A stretch of 64,000 nt of DNA, taken from NCBI GenBank assembly GCA_965279705.1, contig OZ257257.1:2976001-3040000 (forward strand). The letters are read 5' to 3'. The stretch is from Stagnimonas sp965279705. GTDB taxonomy: Bacteria > Pseudomonadota > Gammaproteobacteria > Nevskiales > Nevskiaceae. This document shows, piece after piece, positions 8,142 to 17,339 of this stretch. Numbering within the stretch: the first letter of the stretch is position 1; every line of letters starts with the position of its first letter. The notes under the pieces are model-generated. The model did no database searches and had not been told where the DNA came from. It was given only the letters and a program-made list of their open reading frames with translations. Position numbers and translations under genes: made by a program.

Positions 8142-8175
8142 ATTATAGCCACTCCGGGCGAAAAAGTAAGTCAGC
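8142..8175 (-). promoter_or_regulatory. rpsP: Promoter of the rpsP operon with GC-rich discriminator
   Basis: On the minus strand an exact TATAAT lies at 8147-8142, preceded at about 17 bases by a weak -35 (CTTACT). It is followed directly by TCGCGCCC, a GC-rich discriminator of the kind found at stringently controlled ribosomal promoters. The ATG of rpsP is about 75 bases downstream. Confidence 0.68.
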
Positions 8176-8245
8176 ACTGACTGAAGTCCTGCTCCGCTTC
8201 AATGTCGACAATGCGGTCGGGCGACGGGTGCCCAGCGCTCACTCA

Positions 8246-8285
8246 TTAAAAAAGCCCGACGGCATAAGCCATCGGGCTTCGTAAA
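8246..8285 (-). terminator. Intrinsic terminator after the PsiF-family gene
   Basis: AAGCCCGA (8252-8259) pairs with TCGGGCTT (8272-8279), with an inner GGC/GCC stem and ATAA loop. On the minus strand the hairpin is followed by TTTTTT. It lies 15-50 bases past the stop of the PsiF-like gene and insulates it from rpsP. Confidence 0.87.
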
Positions 8286-8300
8286 ACACACGATGATGGA

Positions 8301-8666
8301 TCAGCCTGCCGTGAGACAAGTCTTCATAAAGGCCTTGCGGTCATCGCCCTTCAGCGTTTTTTCCTTGGCCTCGGCGTTGCAGGCTTTCATCTTGGCTTTT
8401 TGATCGCTGCTGGGCGCAGGCATTGGTGCGCTCGAACCGGCCGCATCTGGCGTGCCGCCAGAGAGGCAAGTCTTCATGAACGCCTTGCGCTCGTCGCCTT
8501 TCAATGATTGCGTCTTGGCTTCAGCATTACAGCTTTTCATCTTGGCGCGTTGTGCCAGCTGCTTTTCGGTTGGCGCTTTCTTTGTCGGCGCATCTTGCGC
8601 ATACGCAGGTGCGGCAAACAAAGCAAAAGCCGTAACAGTTGCGGCAATAAAGGTTTTGATTCTCAT
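8301..8666 (-). CDS. Secreted PsiF-repeat protein with two repeats
   Basis: 121 residues from ATG 8666 (MRIKTFIAATVTAFALFAAPAYA, a Sec signal cleaved near residue 23). A GGGGGG ribosome site supports this start over the upstream ATG at 8717. The mature protein has two copies of the PsiF repeat: KMKSCNAEAKTQSLKGDERK followed by AFMKTCLSG, and KMKACNAEAKEKTLKGDDRK followed by AFMKTCLTA. They are joined by a Pro/Ser-rich linker. Each repeat has two Cys that could form a disulfide in the periplasm. PsiF is known as phosphate-starvation-inducible in E. coli, but its function is unknown. I see no Pho box here, so phosphate control is not shown. Confidence 0.85.
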   Translation of the reverse strand: MRIKTFIAATVTAFALFAAPAYAQDAPTKKAPTEKQLAQRAKMKSCNAEAKTQSLKGDERKAFMKTCLSGGTPDAAGSSAPMPAPSSDQKAKMKACNAEAKEKTLKGDDRKAFMKTCLTAG

Positions 8667-8832
8667 ATAGACCCCCCAAGTGCGCGGGATGCGCGCTTGA
8701 AAAATAGCCATATTCAAAGTGCTTTGCCACCTTTTTAGCCAAATTTTGTGGCTTGGTGCGAGCCAGTGCCGCCCAATAGCAACGTCAATGCGATTCAGCG
8801 CTTTGGGGGTTACTTGATCTCAGACCGAAACA

Positions 8833-8859
8833 CTGGGTCGACGCTTCCCGCCGACCCAG
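8833..8859 (-). terminator. gyrA: Likely terminator hairpin after gyrA
   Basis: CTGGGTCG (8833-8840) pairs with CGACCCAG (8852-8859) around an 11-base loop, 14 bases past the gyrA stop. The downstream T-run is short (GTGTTTCG on the minus strand), so termination efficiency is uncertain. Confidence 0.5.
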
Positions 8860-8872
8860 CTTGCGGCCTCTT

Positions 8873-11557
8873 TTACGCAGCGGAATCTCCAACAGCCGGG
8901 GGTGCATCTGGCTCCGCTGCCACTTCAGCCTCCGGCTCAAACCGATCCACGCCCACAATCCGGTCGCCCGCCTCGGGCTTCATGATGCGCACGCCCTGGG
9001 TATTGCGGCCGGCGATGCGCACTTCATGCGAGCGGGTGCGGATGAGGTTGCCGCCTTCGGTGATGAGCATCAGTTCGTGGCGGTCGTCGACGGCGATGGC
9101 AGCGACCAGATCGCCGGTCTTGTCGGTGACGGCCTGCGCGATCACGCCCATGCCACCGCGGCCACGCAGGGGGAACTGCTCGATGGGCGTGCGTTTGCCG
9201 AAGCCCTGCTCAGTGATGCTCAGGATATCGAGGCCGGGTTGCACGACGATCATGCTGATGATGCGGGCGGCGGCGGGCAGCAGGGCGGTGGATTCTTCCA
9301 CACCCTCCTCGCTCGCATCGGTACCCTCGTCTTCAACGGCACCTTCAGCCACGCGCACCAACTTCATGCCGCGCACGCCGGTCGCACCGCGACCCATCGG
9401 GCGCACGAGGTGCTCCTTGAAGCGGATGACGCGGCCGGCATCGCTGAACAGTAGGATGTCGTCGCCGCCGGTGGTCAGCGCCACCGCAATCAGCTCGTCG
9501 TCGGCACGCAGGTCGACCGCGATCAGGCCGTTGGCGCGGATGTTGGCGAAGCTCGCCAGCACGGTTTTCTTCACCGTGCCGCGACGCGTGACCATGAAGA
9601 TAAAGGGGCCGCTCTCGCTGGCCTCGTCCTGCTCGGCGCTGAAGCCGCTGATGGGCAGCACGGCGTTGATCTTTTCTCCGTCTTCGAGCGGCAGCAGGTT
9701 GTTGAAGGGGCGGCCACGGCCACCACGCGAACCGGTAGGCAGCTCGAACACGCGCAGCTTGTAGGCCTTGCCGTGCGAGCTGAAGCACAGCAGCGTGTCG
9801 TGCGTATGCGTGACCCAGAGTTTTTCGAGGAAGTCCTCTTCCTTGGTCGTCGCCGCCATCTTGCCGCGGCCACCGCGGCGCTGGGCCTGGTACTCGCTTA
9901 AGACCACGGCCTTCACGTAGCCGGCATGACTCATGGTGACGATCATGTCTTGCGGCTGCACCAGATCTTCGTGCGCCATGTTGAGGGCGGCACCGGTGAT
10001 TTCGGTACGCCGGTTGTCGCCAAAGTTGTCGCGGATCTCGGTCAGCTCGCCCTTCACCACGCTCAGCAGGCGCGCTTCGCTGCCAAGAATGTCGAGCAGG
10101 TCGATGATCTTGGCGATGTAGCCCTTGAACTCCTCGTGGATGGATTCCTGCTCCAGCCCCGTGAGCTTTTGCAGGCGCATTTCGAGGATGGCTGTGGCCT
10201 GCGCCTCACTGAGTTTGTAGAAGCCGTCGATCAAACCAAAGCCGGCGTCGAGTTCAACCGGGCGCGTGGCGCTCAGATCGACGCGATCGAGCATCGCAGT
10301 GACCAAGCCCGGATTCCAGCCCTTTTCCATCAGGGCGATCTTCGCAGCCGCACCATTTGCGCTCTGCTTGATCAACTCGATCATCTCGTCGATGTTGGCC
10401 AGCGCAATCGCCAAGCCCTCACTGATGTGCGCCTTGCGACGCGCCTCGGCCAGTCGATAGCGACTACGACGCGTCACCACTTCGCGGCGATGACGAATGA
10501 AGATATCCAGCAGCGCCTTCAAGCCCAGACGCTTCGGCTGCCCCTGGTCAAGCGCCACCATGTTGAGCGAGAAGCTCACCTGCATCTGTGTGAGCTGGAA
10601 CAGGTTGTTCAGCACCACCTCGGCGTTTTCGTCGCGCTTGAGCTCGATGACCATGCGCATGCCGTCCTTGTCGGACTCGTCGCGCACGCCACTGATGCCT
10701 TCCAGCTTTTTCTCTTTGACGAAGTCCGCAATCGAGATCAGCAGGTTCGCCTTGTTCACCTGATACGGCAGCTCGGTGACGATGATCGCCTCGCGGTTCT
10801 GGCCCCACTCCTCGAAGTGCGTGCGGCTGCGCAGCACGATGCGGCCACGGCCGGTGGCGTAGGCATTGACCAGCTCATGCGCGTCGAGCAGCAGGCCCGC
10901 GGTGGGGAAATCCGGCGCGGGGATCAGCTTCATCAAACCCGCAAGATCCAACGACGGGTCTTCGATCAGCGCCAGGCAGCCGTCGATGATCTCGGTCAGG
11001 TTGTGCGGCGGGATATTGGTCGCCATGCCGACGGCAATGCCGGACGAGCCGTTGACCAGCAGGTTGGGAATCTTCGCCGGCAACACCATCGGCTCGTGCT
11101 CCGAGCCGTCGTAATTGTCCTGAAAATCCACCGTGTCTTCGCCGATGTCCGCCACCATCTCGTGGGCGATCTTCGACATGCGGATTTCGGTGTAGCGCAT
11201 GGCCGCCGGATTGTCGCCATCGACCGAACCGAAGTTGCCCTGCCCGTCCACCAGCGGATAACGCAGCGAGAACGGCTGCGCCATACGCACGATGGAGTCG
11301 TAAATCGCCGAATCGCCATGCGGGTGGTACTTACCCATCACGTCGCCGACGATGCGCGCCGATTTCTTGAAGGGCTTGTTGTAGTCGTTATTCTGCTCCT
11401 TCATGCCCCACAGGATGCGGCGGTGCACGGGCTTCAAGCCGTCGCGTGCATCCGGCAGAGCGCGCCCCACGATCACGCTCATGGCGTAGTCGAGATAGCT
11501 GCGACGCATCTCGTCTTCGAGATTGATGTGGATGACTTCTTTGGCAAAATCGGACAT
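8873..11557 (-). CDS. gyrA: DNA gyrase subunit A
   Basis: 894 residues. It forms the A2B2 gyrase that introduces negative supercoils. MSDFAKEVIHINLEDEMRRS is the canonical start. The winged-helix region holds HPHGDSAIYDSIVRMAQPF; the residues equivalent to E. coli Ser83 and Asp87 are both present, so the common quinolone-resistance changes are absent. The catalytic Tyr is in MRYTEIRMSKIAHEM. The C-terminal pinwheel has the GyrA box QRRGGRG, which distinguishes gyrase from ParC. An acidic insert (VEDEGTDASEEGVEESTA) interrupts the last propeller blades, and the tail is acidic and Pro/Ala-rich. Confidence 0.98.
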   Translation of the reverse strand: MSDFAKEVIHINLEDEMRRSYLDYAMSVIVGRALPDARDGLKPVHRRILWGMKEQNNDYNKPFKKSARIVGDVMGKYHPHGDSAIYDSIVRMAQPFSLRYPLVDGQGNFGSVDGDNPAAMRYTEIRMSKIAHEMVADIGEDTVDFQDNYDGSEHEPMVLPAKIPNLLVNGSSGIAVGMATNIPPHNLTEIIDGCLALIEDPSLDLAGLMKLIPAPDFPTAGLLLDAHELVNAYATGRGRIVLRSRTHFEEWGQNREAIIVTELPYQVNKANLLISIADFVKEKKLEGISGVRDESDKDGMRMVIELKRDENAEVVLNNLFQLTQMQVSFSLNMVALDQGQPKRLGLKALLDIFIRHRREVVTRRSRYRLAEARRKAHISEGLAIALANIDEMIELIKQSANGAAAKIALMEKGWNPGLVTAMLDRVDLSATRPVELDAGFGLIDGFYKLSEAQATAILEMRLQKLTGLEQESIHEEFKGYIAKIIDLLDILGSEARLLSVVKGELTEIRDNFGDNRRTEITGAALNMAHEDLVQPQDMIVTMSHAGYVKAVVLSEYQAQRRGGRGKMAATTKEEDFLEKLWVTHTHDTLLCFSSHGKAYKLRVFELPTGSRGGRGRPFNNLLPLEDGEKINAVLPISGFSAEQDEASESGPFIFMVTRRGTVKKTVLASFANIRANGLIAVDLRADDELIAVALTTGGDDILLFSDAGRVIRFKEHLVRPMGRGATGVRGMKLVRVAEGAVEDEGTDASEEGVEESTALLPAAARIISMIVVQPGLDILSITEQGFGKRTPIEQFPLRGRGGMGVIAQAVTDKTGDLVAAIAVDDRHELMLITEGGNLIRTRSHEVRIAGRNTQGVRIMKPEAGDRIVGVDRFEPEAEVAAEPDAPPAVGDSAA

Positions 11558-11596
11558 GGGCGTTCGCTTTGCAGCGATTTTTCAAGTTATGTGGAG

Positions 11597-11654
11597 CGCA
11601 AAACCTGTTTATTCGAGAGGTTTTCTTGAGCGGTTTTGCGTGCGCGCGATTCTA
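11597..11654 (-). promoter_or_regulatory. gyrA: gyrA leader: -10-like element and inverted repeat
   Basis: On the minus strand a TAGAAT (11654-11649) is a fair -10 hexamer, but no good -35 precedes it. Downstream, in the presumed 5' leader, a perfect 9-bp inverted repeat CGCAAAACC (11597-11605) / GGTTTTGCG (11632-11640) could form a stem or bind a dimeric protein. The function is not known. Confidence 0.4.
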
Positions 11655-11757
11655 CCATGCAACAGGCATGAAATGACCGTTTTTGCTGGCTTGTGCCGCT
11701 GACTTGAACTGGCTGCGATCAGCGCTAAAAAGCTGCCTAAATCGCGTGTTTCTATGC

Positions 11758-12471
11758 TCAGGGCTTTTCAGCGCGCCGTTGCTGCTGTTGCAACAGCGTC
11801 AGGGCGACTTGGTTGCGTAGATAAATCGGTTGCAGCACATCGGCAGGCTGCGCCGCATTGCGCCTAAAAATGGGCACCGCAAAGGCAAGCCCATCTACAG
11901 CCTGCGGTAGTGCCGCGCCGTCAACGTGAGTGATCTCGCACGCTACTCGCGCGCGCAACTCTGCTTCGTAGGTCCCCCAACCCGTCCCAGCCGCAAGCCA
12001 GGGGCCGAGCGCTGCCGTCACTGGCACCGCGCTGGGGGCTGCCACCACCGCCTCGCCCAAGGCTTGCGCCACGCCATCGGCACTACGCTCAAAGGGCTGG
12101 AAGTACACCTCGCCCATCCGGGCATCAATGGCGACGAGCACGCGCTGCGCATCGGTGGCGCTCAAGGCGCGTTGTGCGAGCAACGCCAGCGAGGACACGC
12201 CCACCACCGGTAACTCATGGGCGAGCGCAACGCCCTTGGCAAACGCCACACCAATGCGCACGCCTGCAAAGCTGCCGGGGCCGACGCCGCACACCAAGCC
12301 ATCGAGCTGGGAATAACGCTGTCCCGCAGCGGCCAGCACTTCGGCCACCACTGGCAGCAGGCGTTTGGTGTGATCGCGCCCTGCAATCTCGAAATGTGCA
12401 TGCATCACACCGTCGATCCAGACAGCGGCCGAGCAGGCTTCGGTTGCGGTATCGAGGGCGAGGAGTTTCAT
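11758..12471 (-). CDS. tsaB: tRNA threonylcarbamoyladenosine biosynthesis protein TsaB
   Basis: 237 residues. TsaB is the ASKHA-fold partner of TsaD and TsaE in t6A37 tRNA modification. MKLLALDTATEACSAAVW is the characteristic start, and CGVGPGSFAGVRIGVAFAKG is the TsaB/TsaD-family glycine motif. The divergent metal-binding HxxxH of TsaD is absent, which supports TsaB. The gene overlaps the end of the dinG-type helicase gene by 4 bases (ATGA) and is the last of the mrcB-lpoP-helicase-tsaB string. Confidence 0.94.
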   Translation of the reverse strand: MKLLALDTATEACSAAVWIDGVMHAHFEIAGRDHTKRLLPVVAEVLAAAGQRYSQLDGLVCGVGPGSFAGVRIGVAFAKGVALAHELPVVGVSSLALLAQRALSATDAQRVLVAIDARMGEVYFQPFERSADGVAQALGEAVVAAPSAVPVTAALGPWLAAGTGWGTYEAELRARVACEITHVDGAALPQAVDGLAFAVPIFRRNAAQPADVLQPIYLRNQVALTLLQQQQRRAEKP

Positions 12472-14387
12472 GTTGAGCGAATCGTGCGCATCCAGTTTTC
12501 GGTGTCGGCCAGTGAAGCCAATACGGGCATCGGCGGCAAGCTGGCCAGCACCTTCTTGCCATAGCTTTTCGATTTCAGGCGCGGGTCGCAGAGCATCAGC
12601 AAACCACGATCGGTCTCGTCGCGGATTAGTCGCCCCACGCCCTGCCGCAGCGTGACGATGGCGCGCGGCAGCTGATCGTCATTGAAGGGATTGCCGCCGG
12701 CCTGCTTGATGGCGTCGAGCTTGGCATCCAGCACCGGGTCGCCCGGGGCGGCAAAGGGTAGCTTGTCGATGATGACCAACCGCAAGGCATGGCCCTTCAC
12801 ATCCACGCCTTCCCAGAAACTCGCGGTGGCGACCAGCACCGCATTGCCGGCTTCGACGAAGCGACGCAACAGCTCGGCCTTGGGGAAATCGTTCTGCGCC
12901 AGTACCGGCAGATGCGGCAACGCATTGCGCAGCAGGCCCGCATAACTCTGCAAGGCGCGGTGGCTGGTGCACAACACGAAGGCACCACCGCCACTCGCCT
13001 CGATCACCGGCCGCATCGCTGCCGCACAAGCGCCGGTGTAGGCCGGGTCGTTCGGCTCCGGCAGATTGGGCGGCAGCCAGAGGCGTGCTTGTGTGGTGTA
13101 GTCGAATGGCGAATCCAGCTTGAGTTCGGGCGTGCCGCTCAAACCCAGCGGGCCGCTGAAATGCTGAAAATCCTTGCCGGCAGCGAGCGTGGCACTGGTG
13201 AAGATCCACGCGCCGGGATGCGCGGCACGCATCTCGGCAAAGGGCTTGGCAACTTCCAGCGGCGTGGCATTGAGCGCGCCACCACGACCAATCGGCTCGA
13301 CCCAGCGCACCTGCTGGTCGCGGGTGCCGTTGTCGCTCACCACGTACCAGCGTTCCTGCAATTTCAGAGCGCGTTCGAGACAGCTACTGAACTCGGCGGT
13401 GCGCTCTTCCAGCGGCTTGAGGCACTGCACCACGGCGTCGATTTTCTCGCCCAACAGCAGCACCGTGTCGGCCACGCCGAAGCGGCCGTGAAACTCGCGC
13501 AACCGCTCACGCAGTCCGCCGCTGGCAAATTGCGCTTCGAGCCGAGCGGTGACCTCGACTAGCTCGGTGAGCGCCAGCGTCAGGTCAGGGGTGTCGTTCC
13601 ACTTGTCGACCTCGCTCGCGGTATCGCGGGCGAGCGCCTGCAACTGCTGGGTGGAGACGCGTTGGCCAAAGTGGCGCAGGGCCATCTCCGGTAACTGGTG
13701 CGCCTCGTCGATGACCACGGCATCGGCACCGGGCAGCACGCTGAAGCCCTCCTGCCGGATGATGTGATCGGCAAACAGCAGTGCGTGGTTGACCACCACC
13801 AGATCGGCCGCTGCTGCCGCACGACGCGCCTTGACCACGAAGCAGTCGGCGAAGTCCGGGCACTTGCTGCCCAGGCAGTTGTCGGCGGTGCTGCTGATGC
13901 GCGCGGCGAACGTCTCGTCCGGCGCCTCTCCAGGCATGTCGCTCAGCTCGCCATTGGGCGTGTCGCGGCTCCATTGCTCGATCTCGGCCAGTCGCGCCCA
14001 AGCCTGCCTCGCGCGCACGTCCTGCCGTGCCTTGTGCATGCGGTGCAGGCAGAGATAGTTGCTGCGGCCCTTGAGCAGGCTCACCCGCAGGCGCGTGCCG
14101 AGCGCTTCGCGCAGACGCGGCAGATCGCGGCCGAACAACTGGTCTTGCAGGTTCTTGGTGCCGGTGGAAATCACCACCCGCTTGCCGCTCTTGAGCGCGG
14201 GTGCCAGATAGGCAAAGGTCTTGCCGGTGCCGGTGCCGGCCTCGACGATCAGGTTCTGTCCACTCTCGAATGCCTCGGCAACCGCTGCCGCCATCTGCTG
14301 CTGCGCCGCACGCGGCACGAAGCCGGGGATGGCCTGGGTAAGCGTGCCGCCTTCGGCGAACAGTGCCTCGATATCCGCAACCGACAT
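12468..14387 (-). CDS. ATP-dependent DNA helicase, DinG/YoaA family (XPD-like, Fe-S)
   Basis: 639 residues, close to YoaA in length. Walker A is VEAGTGTGKTFAYLAPAL (about 46-63), the DEAH box is VVIDEAHQLPEMAL, and motif VI is AIVTLRQGVGRLIRDETDRG. Four Cys (one in SNYLCLHRM and three in NCLGSKCPDFADCF) fall between Walker A and the DEAH box, where DinG/XPD proteins hold a 4Fe-4S cluster. It is a 5'-3' helicase likely acting on damaged forks or R-loops. The start overlaps the lpoP stop by one base (TGATG) and the end overlaps tsaB. In enterobacteria yoaA neighbours tsaB, which favours YoaA over DinG. Confidence 0.93.
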   Translation of the reverse strand: MSVADIEALFAEGGTLTQAIPGFVPRAAQQQMAAAVAEAFESGQNLIVEAGTGTGKTFAYLAPALKSGKRVVISTGTKNLQDQLFGRDLPRLREALGTRLRVSLLKGRSNYLCLHRMHKARQDVRARQAWARLAEIEQWSRDTPNGELSDMPGEAPDETFAARISSTADNCLGSKCPDFADCFVVKARRAAAAADLVVVNHALLFADHIIRQEGFSVLPGADAVVIDEAHQLPEMALRHFGQRVSTQQLQALARDTASEVDKWNDTPDLTLALTELVEVTARLEAQFASGGLRERLREFHGRFGVADTVLLLGEKIDAVVQCLKPLEERTAEFSSCLERALKLQERWYVVSDNGTRDQQVRWVEPIGRGGALNATPLEVAKPFAEMRAAHPGAWIFTSATLAAGKDFQHFSGPLGLSGTPELKLDSPFDYTTQARLWLPPNLPEPNDPAYTGACAAAMRPVIEASGGGAFVLCTSHRALQSYAGLLRNALPHLPVLAQNDFPKAELLRRFVEAGNAVLVATASFWEGVDVKGHALRLVIIDKLPFAAPGDPVLDAKLDAIKQAGGNPFNDDQLPRAIVTLRQGVGRLIRDETDRGLLMLCDPRLKSKSYGKKVLASLPPMPVLASLADTENWMRTIRST

Positions 14388-14980
14388 CAGGGCGCGATCA
14401 GTCGCTGCAAGTCTTCGCGCTTCCGTTCGGCGTCTTCGGCACCTGCATTATCGCCGCGCAGCTTGCGGGCTTCGCTGATGAGCCGCCAGTTCTCGATTTC
14501 GAGATAGGGATTGCGGCGACCCAGCGAGGTGGATTTTTTCGCCTCGGATTCGGCCTGCTCGCCCTGCTGTGTGACGACGTGCAGCGCACTCAAGGCCTGC
14601 CACACCCAGGCGTTGCGCGGCTCGATGCGCAGCGCGCGTTCGAGCGAGGCACCGGCTTCGTCCGGGCGACCCGCCTTAAGCGAGGCACGTGCCGCCTTCA
14701 CCAGCGAAACCACAGGTGCCGCCGCACCGCTGGTCTCGATGCTTTTGGGCAGGTTCGGATTCAGCGGCGGGCGCGTATCCGGCAAAGGCGTCGGTTCGCC
14801 GGTGGGCTGGCCCGGCACGATCGCGCCGCCGGGACTGACGCCACCACCATCCGGCACGCCAGGGGCAGGCAAAACCACGCCCGTCCTGGGTGCGTTCTGC
14901 GACGGAAGAGCCGCGCAAGCGGCAAGGGCTGAAACCAGCAGGAGTGACGCGATGCGCGCTGGCATCGTCAAAAGCATCAT
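14387..14980 (-). CDS. lpoP: TPR outer-membrane lipoprotein, probable PBP1b activator LpoP
   Basis: 197 residues from ATG 14980, which overlaps the mrcB stop as ATGA and has GGAG 8 bases upstream; the upstream ATG at 15001 is less likely. The lipoprotein signal ends in the lipobox LAAC (Cys22). A long Pro/Gly-rich linker (about 30-85) could span the periplasm, and the C-terminal TPR-like helices follow (SLKAGRPDEAGASLERALRI, then ALSALHVVTQQGEQAESEAK). In Pseudomonas aeruginosa the TPR lipoprotein encoded directly after mrcB, LpoP, activates PBP1b. Same place, architecture and size point to that role here. Confidence 0.85.
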   Translation of the reverse strand: MMLLTMPARIASLLLVSALAACAALPSQNAPRTGVVLPAPGVPDGGGVSPGGAIVPGQPTGEPTPLPDTRPPLNPNLPKSIETSGAAAPVVSLVKAARASLKAGRPDEAGASLERALRIEPRNAWVWQALSALHVVTQQGEQAESEAKKSTSLGRRNPYLEIENWRLISEARKLRGDNAGAEDAERKREDLQRLIAP

Positions 14981-17283
14981 TGAAAAATCTCCTTCAACCA
15001 CTGCGAAGGCTGTTCAAGCAAGCCTGCGGCGCACGGTGCTTTCTGGGTGGGCATGTAGCCCGCAATAAACGGCAGGCTGACGGCACCGGCGCAGCTGTCG
15101 TCGGCCACCAGGCCGCTCGCAGGGTCGATCAGCATTTCTTCCACTTCAGCCGGCGGTGTGGCGTCGAGGCTCTTGACGTTGAGGTCGCGGATCAACCGCG
15201 CCCAGATCGGCATCGCCCCCGTGGCGCCACTCAAGCCGGTGGGTTTGTAGTCATCGCGCCCGACCCAGATCACCGCCACATGGTCGGCCGAGTAGCCGGC
15301 AAACCAGCTGTCGCGCAGGTCGTCCGTGGTGCCGGTCTTGCCCGCAACCTTGATTGCGGGATCGATGATGTTGTACGCCGAGCGGGCCGTGCCCAGCTCC
15401 ACCACCTTGCGCAAGGCCCAGGTGGTGAGAAACACCGGGCCTTCGGGCAGCGTCTGCTTCACCTTGAAGGCATAGCGCTTGAGCGGCCTGCCCTCTTTGG
15501 TGAGCACTTCGCGGATGGCGGAGAGCGGCGTCTGATAGCCCGAGGCCGCCAGCGTGTTGTAGACCTGTGCTACGTCCAGCGGCGCCATGTCCACCGCACC
15601 GAGAAAAATCGAAGGCAGCTCGGGGGTCTGGAAAAACCCGGCACCGGCAAAAGCCTGTTGCACCTTCTTGACGCCGAGATCCATGCCCAGCCGCACCGTG
15701 GGCAGGTTGTAGGACTGCGCCAGCGCCACGTACAGCGGCACGTTGCCGTGCAGCTTCTTGTCGTAGTTGGAAGGGCTCCAGATATTGCTCTTCGACAGCT
15801 TGACGGTGATCGGCTCGTCCGCCAGCAAGCTACTGATGTTGTAGCGATCGGGCTCCATGAGGGCAGCGAGATAGACGAACGGCTTGGCGAGCGAGCCAAT
15901 CTGCCGCTTGGAATCGAGCGCGCGGTTGAAGCCTGCGAAGCGCGTATCGCGCCCGCCGACGATGGCCTGCACTTCACCGCCTTCGGCACTGGTCACCACA
16001 CCTGCGCCCTCGAGCGTGCCGCTGGGCAGCTTGCGGGTTTTCTCGAGGGCCGGCAGGTCGTCGACCAAGCGCTGCTCCAGTGCCTCCTGCACGCGCGGGC
16101 TCAAGGTGGTGAAGATGCGCAGGCCTTCGGTGGTCAGCGCTTCGTCTGGATACTGATCCTTGAGCTGGCGCGTCACCAACTGCACGAAAGCCGGGTAGCG
16201 CTCCACACCACCACGGCCAGTGCCCGACAAACCCAGCGGCTGCGCCTTGGCAGATTCACACTCCTCCGGCCGGATCAGCCCCGAATCAGCCCAGATGCGC
16301 AGCACCAGATCGCGGCGCTGGCGCACGATCTCCGGCCGGCGGCGCGGGTCAAACTGGCTGGGGCCTTTGACAATGCCCACCAACATGGCCAGCTCGTGGG
16401 CTTTCAGCTCCGCCGGTGGCTTGTTGAAGTAGAACGAACTGGCCAGGCCAAAGCCGTGCACGGCGCGCGAACCGTCCTGGCCCATGTAGATCTCATTGAG
16501 GTAGGCCTCCATGATCTCGTCTTTGCTGTAGTGCGTCTCCAGCAGCACGGCCATGAGTATTTCTTTGATCTTGCGCTTGAAGGTGCGCTCGCTCGACAGA
16601 AAGAAGTTCTTCACCAGCTGCTGGGTGATGGTGGAGGCACCCTGCCGCACCTTGCCGTTGGCAAGGTTCTCGAACATCGCTCGCGCAATGCCGCGAATGC
16701 TGATGCCGGCGTGGTTGTAGAAGTTGCGGTCTTCTACCGCCTGAAGGCCTTTCACCAGTAGTTCCGGCGCATCGGCCAGCTGGATCAGCACACGGTCTTC
16801 GCCGCCGCGGCTGGGGTAGATGCTGCCGATCAGCATCGGGTCCAGACGCGTCAGATCCAGCTCCTTGCCGGTGCTGAGGTCGCTGATCGACTCGATACCC
16901 GTGCTGCTGCCGCGCACCAGCATGCGGGTGGCCTTCTGCTGCCCGTCCCAGAAGCCAAAGGCGCGGGTGGCGATATCCAGCGCACCCGCGCGGGCAACAA
17001 AACTACCGGGGCCTTCCAGTGCCGCCACCTGCCGGTAACCCAGCCGCAGCAACTCGTGCTGCAACTCATCCAACGGCAGGTTGATGCCGGGATAAAGCTC
17101 CTGCGGTGCTGCAAATACCTGGGCCGGCAAGGTCCAGCGCACGCTCGAAAACCGGTTGCGAATCTCTTTGTCGAGCAAGGCCACCTGCACGGCCGCCCAC
17201 ACCAGAAAGACGCTGGCGAGCAAGGCCAGACCGATAAGTCCGTAACGGAGTAGAGAACGACGGTCGAGAGGCGGCAGCGCCAT
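14977..17283 (-). CDS. mrcB: Bifunctional penicillin-binding protein 1B
   Basis: 768 residues. Class A PBP anchored in the inner membrane by one helix (about 14-34) with a short cytoplasmic N-tail. It polymerises and cross-links peptidoglycan. The UB2H-like regulatory region follows the helix. The glycosyltransferase domain shows AVEDRNFYNHAGISIRGI (catalytic Glu) and GASTITQQLVKNFFLS. The transpeptidase domain has SLAK (in RQIGSLAKPFVYLAAL), SYN (in LAQSYNLPTVRLGMD) and KTG (in VAGKTGTTDDLRDSWFAGY). The C-terminus overlaps lpoP by 4 bases. UB2H and the adjacent lpoP together argue for PBP1b rather than PBP1a. Confidence 0.96.
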   Translation of the reverse strand: MALPPLDRRSLLRYGLIGLALLASVFLVWAAVQVALLDKEIRNRFSSVRWTLPAQVFAAPQELYPGINLPLDELQHELLRLGYRQVAALEGPGSFVARAGALDIATRAFGFWDGQQKATRMLVRGSSTGIESISDLSTGKELDLTRLDPMLIGSIYPSRGGEDRVLIQLADAPELLVKGLQAVEDRNFYNHAGISIRGIARAMFENLANGKVRQGASTITQQLVKNFFLSSERTFKRKIKEILMAVLLETHYSKDEIMEAYLNEIYMGQDGSRAVHGFGLASSFYFNKPPAELKAHELAMLVGIVKGPSQFDPRRRPEIVRQRRDLVLRIWADSGLIRPEECESAKAQPLGLSGTGRGGVERYPAFVQLVTRQLKDQYPDEALTTEGLRIFTTLSPRVQEALEQRLVDDLPALEKTRKLPSGTLEGAGVVTSAEGGEVQAIVGGRDTRFAGFNRALDSKRQIGSLAKPFVYLAALMEPDRYNISSLLADEPITVKLSKSNIWSPSNYDKKLHGNVPLYVALAQSYNLPTVRLGMDLGVKKVQQAFAGAGFFQTPELPSIFLGAVDMAPLDVAQVYNTLAASGYQTPLSAIREVLTKEGRPLKRYAFKVKQTLPEGPVFLTTWALRKVVELGTARSAYNIIDPAIKVAGKTGTTDDLRDSWFAGYSADHVAVIWVGRDDYKPTGLSGATGAMPIWARLIRDLNVKSLDATPPAEVEEMLIDPASGLVADDSCAGAVSLPFIAGYMPTQKAPCAAGLLEQPSQWLKEIFQ

Positions 17284-17339
17284 GCGGCAGATGAGGGCTT
17301 TGCAGCCCAGTGTTTGAGTGGCGGCAGTCTAAAGAAAAA

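Noticed and set aside
9926..11629. Long open frame on the plus strand opposite gyrA (567 codons)
   Set aside because: It is the reverse of the conserved gyrA reading frame; composition is His/Arg/Gln-rich without any known domain. A codon-bias shadow.
14890..16761. Long plus-strand frame opposite mrcB (623 codons)
   Set aside because: Mirrors the mrcB frame, has low-complexity His/Gln/Arg content and no domain; mrcB motifs are clear on the other strand.
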